A stretch of DNA of 64,000 nucleotides from Asticcacaulis sp. MM231 (lineage in GTDB: Bacteria; Pseudomonadota; Alphaproteobacteria; Caulobacterales; Caulobacteraceae): positions 1,612,001-1,676,000 of the forward strand of contig NZ_OZ075108.1 of assembly GCF_964186625.1 (NCBI RefSeq), written 5' to 3'. The translations under genes and the position numbers were made by a program. The notes under the pieces were generated by a model. That model had not been told where the DNA came from. It saw only the letters and a program-made list of their open reading frames with translations, and did no database searches. This document shows positions 55,696 to 63,552 of this stretch, piece after piece. Each line of letters starts with the position of its first letter. Positions within the stretch are counted from its first letter, which is position 1.

Positions 55696-57312
55696 ATGTC
55701 TATCCAGTTAAATGTAAATGTATCCACTGTAACGGGGTCACAGGTCACGGTTGTGGGGGCTGCGCCCACAACCACGAATGATGATTTCATTAAGGGCAGC
55801 GCCGGCGCTGATACGATCGACGCCGGCGACGGTAATGATCGTGTGTGGGCCGGTAACGGAAATGATGTTGTCAACGGCGGGGCGGGCAATGACATTCTCT
55901 ATGGCGAAGCTGGCAACGACATTCTGGTTGGTGGCGAAGGCAACGACATCCTTTACGGCGGTAATGACCAGGACTGGTTGTTCGGCGGTACGGGCAACGA
56001 CTACCTCTACGGTGACGCCGGCGATGACGTAATTGATGCTGGCGAAGGCAACGACCTGACATGGGGCGGAACCGGCAACGATCGCATCGACGGCGGAGCG
56101 GGGAATGACTGGCTCAACGGCGGTTCCGGCAACGACACCCTGACCGGCGGCACCGGCACGGACTATTTCCAGTACTGGCTCAACAACGCCGATCGCAACC
56201 TGAACCTAGGTGCCGAATTTGGCAAAGATACAATTACCGATTTTAAGAGCGGCACTGACAAGTTGGACCTTCGCTCGCTGTTCGAGCGGATGGCGGACAC
56301 GGACGTGTCCAAAGTGCTTGCTGCAGCGGACGCGCTTGTGGGGGATAACGGCAAATATCCGTACGAGATGAACTTGCCGGGGTTTGAAATTAAGGCCAGC
56401 AACGCGTCAGCCCTAACGGGTGAGTTCACATCATTGGGCGGTGATCACCTGAAGTTCGACCTGAGTGTTTCTGTCGTCAATGGCGCCAGTGAACTCATTT
56501 TGAAAGTTCAGAACCTCAGCAATACCGCCGATACCGGAATGACTATTACATTTGACAATCTGGCTGATCTTAAAGCAAGCGACTTTCTACGTGAAACGGT
56601 CAAGGTCGTGCACGGTGACAGTGCCGACAACATCATGAGCGGACATGATTTTGGAGACAAGGGCGTCAAACTTTATGGCTTCGCAGGTAACGACACCCTT
56701 GAAGGGACCAAGGCGTCCAACTCCTTGATTGGAGGTGAAGGCCACGACACCCTGAACGGCGGCAAAGGCAATGATAATCTCTATGGCGACAACGGTAACG
56801 ATCTTCTCAACGGCGGTGAAGGTAGTGACCAGCTATGGGGTGGAGCCGGAAACGACACCCTGAACGGCGGTGTCGGCAATGACTATCTCTATGCGGGCAC
56901 TGGCAATGACAAACTTTCCGGCGGCGAAGGAAGAGACGTCTTCATCATGGGCGGAAAGGTCACGGTGGACTGGGTGAAAGGCACAGCCGCCTTTAACGTG
57001 GATGAAGGTGTCAAGGTCATTTCCGACTTCACCGCCGGCCAGGATATGATCCGCTTCGCCGATTTCATCCCGAACTGGAATCTTCAGGATGCTCAACTAC
57101 GTCAGCAATTCGTCACGACCTGGTTCCAGGATCACGCCTCACTCATCGACACCAACAAGGATGGTATCGCCGACACACTCTCGATCAAGGGGGACAATAA
57201 TGGCGCCAGCGCCGGCGGTCAGTGGGAGATTCAAATCGAACACGGCCAATCCATCTATGCTGATCTCACCGACGGATCGTTTAACTATCAGGACTATTTC
57301 AGCTTTGTTTAA
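55696..57312 (+). CDS. RTX calcium-binding protein, probable type I secretion substrate
   Basis: This 538-residue protein has two blocks of nonapeptides of the GGxGNDxLx type (about residues 36-155 and 333-417, for example GGAGNDILYG, GGEGNDILYG, GGAGNDTLNG), which bind Ca2+ and fold as a parallel beta-roll after export. A middle domain of unknown fold (about 160-330: DFKSGTDKLDLRSLF) separates the blocks. The C-terminus (about 420-538, VISDFTAGQDMIRFADFIPN, ending FNYQDYFSFV) resembles the uncleaved T1SS signal region. There is no N-terminal signal peptide. AAAGGAGG precedes the ATG at 55696. No protease or lipase motif was found. Confidence 0.9.
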   Translation: MSIQLNVNVSTVTGSQVTVVGAAPTTTNDDFIKGSAGADTIDAGDGNDRVWAGNGNDVVNGGAGNDILYGEAGNDILVGGEGNDILYGGNDQDWLFGGTGNDYLYGDAGDDVIDAGEGNDLTWGGTGNDRIDGGAGNDWLNGGSGNDTLTGGTGTDYFQYWLNNADRNLNLGAEFGKDTITDFKSGTDKLDLRSLFERMADTDVSKVLAAADALVGDNGKYPYEMNLPGFEIKASNASALTGEFTSLGGDHLKFDLSVSVVNGASELILKVQNLSNTADTGMTITFDNLADLKASDFLRETVKVVHGDSADNIMSGHDFGDKGVKLYGFAGNDTLEGTKASNSLIGGEGHDTLNGGKGNDNLYGDNGNDLLNGGEGSDQLWGGAGNDTLNGGVGNDYLYAGTGNDKLSGGEGRDVFIMGGKVTVDWVKGTAAFNVDEGVKVISDFTAGQDMIRFADFIPNWNLQDAQLRQQFVTTWFQDHASLIDTNKDGIADTLSIKGDNNGASAGGQWEIQIEHGQSIYADLTDGSFNYQDYFSFV

Positions 57313-57358
57313 GATGGTCCCCGAGGTTTAGGAAGCTTTTCTGAATATTGTTCTACTG

Positions 57359-57423
57359 CACGACGAGTTCGAAAGGACCTCCTGGAGCCTCGTCGTGTAT
57401 ATGGCTAGAAGACGTTTTTTTTT
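57359..57423 (+). terminator. Possible terminator after the RTX gene
   Basis: CACGACGAG (57359-57367) pairs exactly with CTCGTCGTG (57389-57397), and a run of nine T follows at 57415-57423. The stem and the T run are 17 bases apart, which is less than ideal for an intrinsic terminator. Confidence 0.45.
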
Positions 57424-57527
57424 GGGGCTGAAACCCCGCTCGTCGCAATACATAATATGTGATTATTAAGTTGGACTGTGATTATAGTATCACTGTGTCA
57501 GTTAACTACTGTTGTTTTCGATCCATT

Positions 57528-57818
57528 CTAAACTAAAGTAGAAATAAAGTCGCCTGGACTATATTTATTAATTGAGGGTGCAGTTTTATTATTGGTCGAG
57601 ATGTCACTAGTTGGTGTTGACGAGTTTAGGGGAATCTCGCGCGCAAGTTCCACGGCACGGTCAGCCCATGCCTCACTCTTCGTATCCTGCTCCGCCATGA
57701 GCTTTTGAACTTTTGCGATCTGGATTTTATCAGCACCACTTTCGGTCTCAGAGTGACTGCGAAGGTAAGACGATAAAAATGCCTGTGCACTCGCGGCTGA
57801 AGAAATATTTAAGCTCAT
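57528..57818 (-). CDS. Small hypothetical protein
   Basis: This 96-residue protein reads SLNISSAASAQAFLSSYLRS and IQIAKVQKLMAEQDTKSEAW, with no membrane span or signal peptide. It is Ser/Ala-rich at the N-terminus, and I recognise no family. It lies between the RTX gene (convergent) and the AraC-type gene on the same strand. The start at 57818 is chosen over 57830; neither has a clear ribosome site. Confidence 0.45.
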   Translation of the reverse strand: MSLNISSAASAQAFLSSYLRSHSETESGADKIQIAKVQKLMAEQDTKSEAWADRAVELAREIPLNSSTPTSDISTNNKTAPSINKYSPGDFISTLV

Positions 57819-57915
57819 TCTGAACTCCATTCACACGATGCATTTTCAATCCGACACATTTATTAGCGAAATCTTAACCCCCGCGCCGCTGTCCTGCATT
57901 GTAAATTTCCTGGCC

Positions 57916-58986
57916 CTAACCCCTAAAGGTAAGCCGGTCGGAGGTAGGGAATTTTAATACTTTGGGATCGTGCGTCTTTCTAAATTCGACGGGAGACATG
58001 TTATTCCATCTCCGGAAGGCCGTACTAAAAGGCGCTGTGGTGGAGTAACCAAGATAATTCGCAACAGCACCGATTGATGCTTGCGAATCAGAGAGTAAGC
58101 GACGGGCCATGGTCGAGCGAACATCTTCCAGTATGCCTGAGTAGCAAACACCTTCTTCCGCGAGGCGCCGTTGTAGGGCCTTCGCGCTTAATCCGAGGCA
58201 GTTGGCTATAAAAGGGGCATCCGTCCGCCCCGCGCCCATCAGGAAACATATCGCTTTTTCAACATTCACTTTTATAGAATAATCATAAGCGTGGCTCGGG
58301 GATAAACGACTTTGAATATTACTGCGCATCCATTCCTGAGATAACAGTGGGTCACGCTTAATACGCATCTTGAGAAGGGTATCTTTAAATGCCAGCCCCA
58401 AATAGGCCTGGCCAAACCGGATGGTCTCACCAAAGTACCTCTCATGTCGGGAATGGTCTTTTGGTGCCGGGTGATCGAAAGCAACCCAGTCTGCGCTGAT
58501 TGTTTCAGGGGCAGCAGCCAACCGTATTGCCCTGTAAATGAGCTTCAGCTTATGCTCGCAATATTGGCGCGAAGTCGCGATAGCTGAACTCGACGTGAGT
58601 CTTATAATCACTTGCTTGCTGGCGGACGCCTCTATGACATCGAGGCGATAGCCGTTCGTGTGAAGTTTCCAGTACATTGCGAGAAACTTGAGCCATTGAC
58701 CGACGGTTTCGTGGTGATGGATCATGAGGGCGACGGGACCGAGATTGGGCAGATGCTCTGAAACGCAATGCGCCCAGTCCATTCCTAATGTGGGCCGCTG
58801 AAAATCTAAGGCTGCTTTTTCAAGCATCATGCCAATGGCGCGATTAGATATGAAATGGTCCAAGTCCGTCGGCGCATTGGAGGCCAACTTCGCCGTCACC
58901 ATTAGCTTTTCAAAGGCGTCGGCTGTCGGAATGATGTCGACGAAACCCGACAGCGCCGCCGATCTTATATAGGATTTTTCGAGCAC
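57916..58986 (-). CDS. AraC-family transcriptional regulator
   Basis: This 356-residue protein has an N-terminal arabinose-binding-type domain (Arabinose_bd, about residues 20-215, SNRAIGMMLEKAALDFQRPT) and a C-terminal two-helix-turn-helix domain (about 255-345: ANCLGLSAKALQRRLAEEGV, IGAVANYLGYSTTAPFSTAF, RRWNNMSPVEFR). This layout is like OruR/virulence regulators. Its target is unknown but its position inside the island suggests control of the RTX/T1SS genes or of the downstream pair. Confidence 0.9.
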   Translation of the reverse strand: MLEKSYIRSAALSGFVDIIPTADAFEKLMVTAKLASNAPTDLDHFISNRAIGMMLEKAALDFQRPTLGMDWAHCVSEHLPNLGPVALMIHHHETVGQWLKFLAMYWKLHTNGYRLDVIEASASKQVIIRLTSSSAIATSRQYCEHKLKLIYRAIRLAAAPETISADWVAFDHPAPKDHSRHERYFGETIRFGQAYLGLAFKDTLLKMRIKRDPLLSQEWMRSNIQSRLSPSHAYDYSIKVNVEKAICFLMGAGRTDAPFIANCLGLSAKALQRRLAEEGVCYSGILEDVRSTMARRLLSDSQASIGAVANYLGYSTTAPFSTAFRRWNNMSPVEFRKTHDPKVLKFPTSDRLTFRG

Positions 58987-59240
58987 TTTTCAGTCCGATT
59001 AATTTTGAACAAAACCATCAGGCTACAACTTGACAATCGCATCTCTTCACAGAGGCACGCCAAGTGTTACAGTTAACGGTGCTTGTCTACCGACACAAGA
59101 CGTGGCGATCAGGTGCCACGGTCTGTCCCCTCGCTCCCCGTGAGCCCAACCGATTATCAAGGCGGCGCTCTCTTTAGGCGTGATCGAAAGGGTAGATGCC
59201 ATCCATCCTTCTATCTCGCATTGAGGTGAGGCCGCCGCAA

Positions 59241-59492
59241 ATGTCTGTAAATGAAGATATTTTATTCTATTTTACGCGAAGTTTAAAAAAAGCTGTTCAT
59301 CACTGTGTAGATCTTATGGGTGCGAGAAGAATGGGGCGTGGTGGAGAACTTGTGGCGGCCTTAACCAATAGATTGAAGGCATTTCGGCGCCATTTCATTC
59401 AAAGGTGTCCATTTTTATTAAGTATCGGGTCCAATATGATGATGTTTTTCGGTCCATATTCAAAACGGCTTTCAGGTTTCCTTAATCATTAA
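59241..59492 (+). CDS. Doubtful short open frame in the gap upstream of the paralogous pair
   Basis: This frame encodes 83 residues from ATG 59241 (or 98 from 59196), with SLKKAVHHCVDLMGARRMGR and a basic C-terminal half. No ribosome site, family or membrane span is seen. The remaining parts of 58987-59586 show nothing I can support except presumed promoters for the AraC gene and the pair. Confidence 0.25.
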   Translation: MSVNEDILFYFTRSLKKAVHHCVDLMGARRMGRGGELVAALTNRLKAFRRHFIQRCPFLLSIGSNMMMFFGPYSKRLSGFLNH

Positions 59493-59586
59493 TGTACCGG
59501 CTCTGATTAGCCTTGTTGCAGCAGACCGAGCTGAACGCACTTAAGCGTCAAGCTTTACGCAACGTAACTGAGCAAGAAAGGAAATT

Positions 59587-60747
59587 ATGTCTGGTACCGT
59601 AAGACACCGTAGCGAGCGCCATTCTCTGGTGCGAACCGGCGCAGAAGTACGCAGCTTGGCCGCGTTAGGCGAAAGTGCATCGACAAGCCGCGTCCTGAAT
59701 CTCAGCCACATTTTCAAGACGTTAAAGCAAGAGCCGGATTATCATAAACATCCCTTCTTTCAGGACGCCCGCCTCAACCGCGGTATAATACTCAAGCACA
59801 CGCTCAGAGGCAACGAGACCGGTATTTTCTCACAGGCCAGGCGCACCGCGACAAAAATCATCCTACCCTTTGATCCAGAGGATCTGCGTTCTGGTGGCGC
59901 ATCCATTTTCGTGAATGAAGCCGGCTTCGAGCGCTTTTGCCGAGAGTTTTTTATCAATTCGACCAATTCCGTGCAGGACATCGAGCTTCTTCGTCTCCTT
60001 GATGGAATTCCGTCTCTTGATCCTTTTCTAGTTCGGGAATTTCTGAGCCGTAACGGCTACAAACCCGCGGTCTGCTACCTCAAGATATCACCGGCAGACG
60101 TACAAAACATGGTCGCCTTCGCCGTATCGGAAATCGAGCGCCTCGTGAAAGTCGCCTTCGGCAATGGCCCGGATACTGCCACCGCTAAGTTTGCCGGAAA
60201 GGTATTATCCAACGAGATGGACAAGGATCTCGTGCCCCTGCAACAGACGCTTAGATTGAATGATGCAAGCTTTTCCGAAGGCATCTTTTCGTGGAGAGGC
60301 TTTCTCTATTACAAGTGGCGCTACCTCGAACTTAGAGCCCGGATGGAAAAGGTCATCGAAGGAATCATGATGTATCGACCGCGTGATTTTCCGGAGAAGG
60401 CGGTGGAAAGCTACTTGAAGGAAAGCCGACCTGAAATCTGTTCGAGCATCTTAAAGATTACTGAGGCTATTGGTCGAAATCTCAAAATCTATGACCAAGC
60501 CTATGGCGCTTTGGTTGACCGTCAGGAACCCGCTCAGTTCCGTCAGTTTCTGCTGGACGGGCCAAAGTTATTCTATGAGCTCGGGGAGCGTGTGGCGATC
60601 CTTGATCATATCGGATCGTTTTGGGCGTACCGAATATCGGGCACAAAGAGCGGACGCATAACCTCGTTGGAATATTCGGATATTCTTATGAACTTTGAAG
60701 ATTGCCTGGAATATCAGGACGAGGACGAGGACGAGCTGGTTTGCTGA
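59587..60747 (+). CDS. Unknown protein, first of a tandem paralogous pair
   Basis: This 386-residue protein has no signal peptide or membrane span, so it is likely cytoplasmic. Prominent blocks are GESASTSRVLNLSHIFKT, RTATKIILPFDPEDLRSGGA, SIFVNEAGFERF, GIFSWRGFLYYKWRY and PAQFRQFLLDGPKLFYELGE. All of them recur with small changes in the next gene. The C-terminus is very acidic (EYQDEDEDELVC). AAGGAAATT precedes the ATG. I do not recognise the family; no nucleotide-binding or metal motif is evident. Its place in the island suggests a role tied to the secretion locus or an independent cargo function. Confidence 0.8.
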   Translation: MSGTVRHRSERHSLVRTGAEVRSLAALGESASTSRVLNLSHIFKTLKQEPDYHKHPFFQDARLNRGIILKHTLRGNETGIFSQARRTATKIILPFDPEDLRSGGASIFVNEAGFERFCREFFINSTNSVQDIELLRLLDGIPSLDPFLVREFLSRNGYKPAVCYLKISPADVQNMVAFAVSEIERLVKVAFGNGPDTATAKFAGKVLSNEMDKDLVPLQQTLRLNDASFSEGIFSWRGFLYYKWRYLELRARMEKVIEGIMMYRPRDFPEKAVESYLKESRPEICSSILKITEAIGRNLKIYDQAYGALVDRQEPAQFRQFLLDGPKLFYELGERVAILDHIGSFWAYRISGTKSGRITSLEYSDILMNFEDCLEYQDEDEDELVC

Positions 60748-60918
60748 TCAGTCACTAAATCTGAATATGACAGGTTCAGGCAACGGCAAGCATACATCAA
60801 ACAAGCGTATATTCAGATCAACGACACACGGCGTCGAACACAGTGTGTGCGAGCGGGCGCTCTGGAGATTGGCCTTTGCTAGGCGAGTAAACGCCCGCAC
60901 CTTAATTTGGAATCATAG

Positions 60919-62049
60919 ATGCAAAAACGCCTAGGCAACAAGGTGACTCCGCGCGAGATTCGCAATTTGGCAAATCTTGGGCACTCCGCCTCGACGAGTT
61001 GCGTATTAAACCTGGCTCAGGTCTATAAGGCTCATTCCGCAGAGTTCGGCTACATGACCAAGCCCTTTTTCAGAGACCCCCTTCTCAACAAGTGCATTAT
61101 TCTGAAGCACACGCTACGACCAGGCGAAGTTGAAATTTTTTTGAACAAAAAGCGAACGGCGACGAAAATCATCATGCCTTTCGATCCGCTGGATCTGCGG
61201 ATTGGCGGCCAATCAATCTTTATCGACCAACCTGGTTTCGACCGGTTCATCGCTCAGCTTTTTGAGCAGACGCAGGCTCAAGATCACGCCGATGTTCAGG
61301 TTTTGCGCGCCCTTGACGCGATTCCATCGCTTGACCCGTTTCTCGTTCGTGAACACCTTGGCCGTATGGGCGTCAGACCCGCAACTTGCTATCTCAAAAT
61401 ATCGGCCTCAGATCTTCAGCAGATGATCGGCTTTGCCAACGGAGAAATAGAGAAACTCGTTGTTACGGCCTTTGGCGGTGCCTCCGCCACCGGAACACTG
61501 AAATTGGCGGGAAAAATCCTGTCGAATGAGATTGATGCCGAACTGGCGCCGCTTCGTGACACTCTGAAAATGTCGCCGGAGGATTTTTCCAATGGTATTT
61601 TTTCGTGGCGCGGATTCTTATATTTTAAATGGCGGCACGATGAACTCCAAGAACAGTTGCATGAGGTGCTCAAAGGGCTTGCCAGCTATAAGCCCCTCAG
61701 CACTCTCAATCCGGAGGTGAAGCGATACCTTGAAGCTGTCAGGCCGCGCTTAATGAGACACATCGTTAGTGCAATTGCCAGCCTAGGCGACATACTGGTT
61801 ATATATGATGAGGCCTATGCCGCTTTGGTGCATGGCAAGGACCCCACTCCATTTCGGCAATTTCTGCTTAACGGACCTAAACTGTTCTTCCAACTAGGAG
61901 AAACAACGGGAGTCTTAAGTCACATAGCCTCATTCTGGAGGTACCGTATGGGGACAAAGCGCGGCGTACCAAAATTGCCGGCGGAGGATTACGCTGACAT
62001 CCTAATGGACTTCGAAGAAGGTCTAATGTGCACCTATATTGACGGCTAA
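60919..62049 (+). CDS. Unknown protein, second of the tandem paralogous pair
   Basis: This 376-residue protein aligns with the preceding one over nearly its full length, at roughly half identity by eye: GHSASTSCVLNLAQVYKAHS, RTATKIIMPFDPLDLRIGGQ, SIFIDQPGFDRFI, GIFSWRGFLYFKWRHDE and TPFRQFLLNGPKLFFQLGE. The invariant segments in both (RTATKII.PFDP.DLR.GG and IFSWRGFLY.KWR) are the best candidates for a shared active or binding site. It starts 171 bases after the first gene, with only a weak ribosome site. An ancient duplication that has diverged is clear; function is unknown. Confidence 0.8.
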   Translation: MQKRLGNKVTPREIRNLANLGHSASTSCVLNLAQVYKAHSAEFGYMTKPFFRDPLLNKCIILKHTLRPGEVEIFLNKKRTATKIIMPFDPLDLRIGGQSIFIDQPGFDRFIAQLFEQTQAQDHADVQVLRALDAIPSLDPFLVREHLGRMGVRPATCYLKISASDLQQMIGFANGEIEKLVVTAFGGASATGTLKLAGKILSNEIDAELAPLRDTLKMSPEDFSNGIFSWRGFLYFKWRHDELQEQLHEVLKGLASYKPLSTLNPEVKRYLEAVRPRLMRHIVSAIASLGDILVIYDEAYAALVHGKDPTPFRQFLLNGPKLFFQLGETTGVLSHIASFWRYRMGTKRGVPKLPAEDYADILMDFEEGLMCTYIDG

Positions 62050-62060
62050 CCGATGCCTAT

Positions 62061-62624
62061 TTAGCTGGTGTTGCGCAAGGCGGCGACCTCGGCCTCAAGC
62101 TCGGAAATACGCCTACGCATCGGTGCTGTCGCCGCCTCAACTTCTGAGGCTGTGAACCGGGGCGTGATGTGCTGCGGACAATTCCAGTCAAACGCTTCAA
62201 GTTTCAGGACAATGCCGCGCTCGGCCAATCCGCGATAACCCGGCGTTGCCAGCTTGGCTGCCAGTTCAGGGTCCGCAGTAAGATCGTGAACTGAAGCATG
62301 GGCTAGCACTTTAAGGCGCGACTGATGTGTATAATCCATGAGGAACAGCGAAACGCGGTCATCAGCGCTCACATTCCCAAGGCTGATATATTGACGGTTG
62401 CCGCCGAAATCGGCGAATCCCATGTGGGTTTCATCGAGTATCTTCAGAAACCCCACTGGGCCGCCACGATGCTGGACATACGGCCATCCGTTTTCTGATA
62501 CGCTCGCCATGTAAAAGCTGTCGCGTGCCGCAATGAACCCAGCTTCAGCCTCCGTAAAGCGTCCTGATGGTCGCTCGATGCCTCGTTCCCAAATTGAAGC
62601 AGCTCTGTTGGTGGTTTGAGCTGC
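62061..62624 (-). pseudogene. Pyridoxamine-5'-phosphate-oxidase-like flavoprotein, 5'-truncated
   Basis: RFTEAEAGFIAARDSFYMAS, VSENGWPYVQHRGGPVGFLK and GNRQYISLGNVSADDRVSLF match broad-specificity PPOX-type FMN proteins (split-barrel), and the helix at the C-terminus (MRRRISELEAEVAALRN) is usual. Upstream the family homology runs back to about 62624, but no start codon remains there. The first 20-25 residues of the family are missing, replaced by the integrase fragment. An internal start at 62510 would leave 149 residues, without the start of the barrel. Probably inactive. Confidence 0.75.
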
Positions 62625-62641
62625 ATGGACGGAAGGGGTGA

Positions 62642-62962
62642 TTATTCCTCGGCGATGACGCTGAACGTGCTGCCTGCGGCCAAAACAGCGGCGGCTGCGA
62701 CCTTCTTTCTTTCGACGCTCGGGTCGGCGCCAGCGTCCATGGTCCGACGCGCATCTTCCCGCCGTTCGCGCGCCTCCTTTAAAGTGGTCTCTGGATAGGT
62801 CCCGATCGAAAGTTGAAGCTCCTTACCGCCAAATCGGTATTTCAGGCGCCAGAGCTTGGCACCTGTCGGGCGGACGATGAGGAACAGTCCGCCGCCATCA
62901 AACAATTTATATTGTTTCGTCTGAGGCTTAGCGTTGCGAATAGCCGTGTCCGAGAGGGCCAT
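62642..62962 (-). pseudogene. P4-type tyrosine integrase, N-terminal fragment
   Basis: The 106 codons from ATG 62962 read ALSDTAIRNAKPQTKQYKLF and DGGGLFLIVRPTGAKLWRLK, then YRFGGKELQLSIGTYPETTL, the arm-binding domain (DUF4102) of P4/CP4-57 integrases, and end in a stop after STFSVIAEE. The core-binding and catalytic domains (normally to about residue 400) are gone. It starts 162 bases from the tRNA-Asn 3' end, as tRNA-targeting integrases do. The TGACCCCC word sits directly before the ATG. Confidence 0.88.
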
Positions 62963-63021
62963 GGGGGTCACTTTTTGGCGTTGAGTCCCACTTTCAAATC
63001 TGACCCCCAAAGTGACCCCCA
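62963..63021. repeat. Putative integrase arm-type sites at the right island end
   Basis: TGACCCCCAA at 63001-63010, again at 63012-63021 (as GTGACCCCCAA with its first base at 63012), and the inverse GGGGGTCA at 62963-62970 form closely spaced copies between the integrase start and the tRNA. They match the copies at the left end of the island. Confidence 0.5.
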
Positions 63022-63123
63022 ATTTGCTGGGATACGACGGGACACGCAGAACCGCCGCGGGACAGTTAAGCCGTTAAGATACCAGATTTTAAGGGATTTT
63101 TCAACGCCATGGGACGTGGATAC

Positions 63124-63149
63124 ATGCCAAGCTGGCTCCCCGAACAGGA
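63124..63149. other. Right attachment-like site overlapping the tRNA-Asn 3' end
   Basis: This segment carries the acceptor stem and part of the T-arm of tRNA-Asn plus ten flanking bases, and is duplicated (minus CCC) at 50850-50872. It is the presumed crossover region. The tRNA gene stays complete here. Confidence 0.65.
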
Positions 63150-63208
63150 CTCGAACCTGTGACAAGTCGATTAACAGTCGACTGCTCTACCAACTGAGCT
63201 ATCGGGGA
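63133..63208 (-). tRNA. tRNA-Asn (anticodon GTT)
   Basis: The minus strand gives a 76-base tRNA with acceptor stem TCCCCGA/TCGGGGA, anticodon stem-loop GTCGA-CTGTTAA-TCGAC (anticodon GTT), T-arm with GGTTCGAGTCC, discriminator G and an encoded CCA end. Nine-base inverted repeats (TGCCAAGCT / AGCTTGGCA) flank it at 63125-63133 and 63215-63223. It is the integration target of the adjoining island. Confidence 0.96.
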
Positions 63209-63322
63209 ACGATTAGCTTGGCAAGGCGCGCCCTATAGCAAGGGTTTGAACCCCATGGCAAGCCCTATCGCCAAGTTTTGCACAACTATCCCAAATAAAT
63301 GCGTTTACCTGGGCCCGGGGCG

Positions 63323-63358
63323 AAAAAAAGCCCGAAAATACGCTTTCGGGCTTTAAAG
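63323..63358. terminator. Strong hairpin in the tRNA-Asn to right-gene gap
   Basis: AAAGCCCGAAA (63327-63337) pairs perfectly with TTTCGGGCTTT (63344-63354) around a six-base loop, with A/T runs on both sides, so it can end transcription in either direction. The rest of 63209-63552 shows the tRNA upstream flank and the presumed promoter of the right-hand gene. Confidence 0.85.
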
Positions 63359-63552
63359 TTTTGTGATGGTGGGTGTCTTAAGTAACGCTAAGACAACGCT
63401 GTTATGTAGGCGGTTAGGTTAATGGCGGGTTAATTCTCTCGTTTGGCGAAATATTTTTACATGCCTTTTAAATAGCTTGGGCGGCATGTGTTCACCACAA
63501 TTTAACGATGCCTGGAAGAAGTTCCTATTGTGTAACAAGTTAGGAATCAGCC

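Larger units (their letters stand above)
50850..63149. mobile_element. Genomic island integrated at tRNA-Asn (about 12.3 kb)
   Basis: Boundaries are set by a 26/23-base near-repeat: the tRNA-Asn 3' end plus flank (63124-63149) and its copy at 50850-50872, which differs by loss of CCC. Inside each end are copies of the motif TGACCCCCA, the form expected for integrase arm sites. A truncated integrase lies next to the tRNA. The cargo is IS fragments, a type I secretion pair, an RTX protein, an AraC regulator, two paralogous unknown proteins and a truncated flavin-type oxidase. The degraded integrase implies the island is now fixed. Confidence 0.7.
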
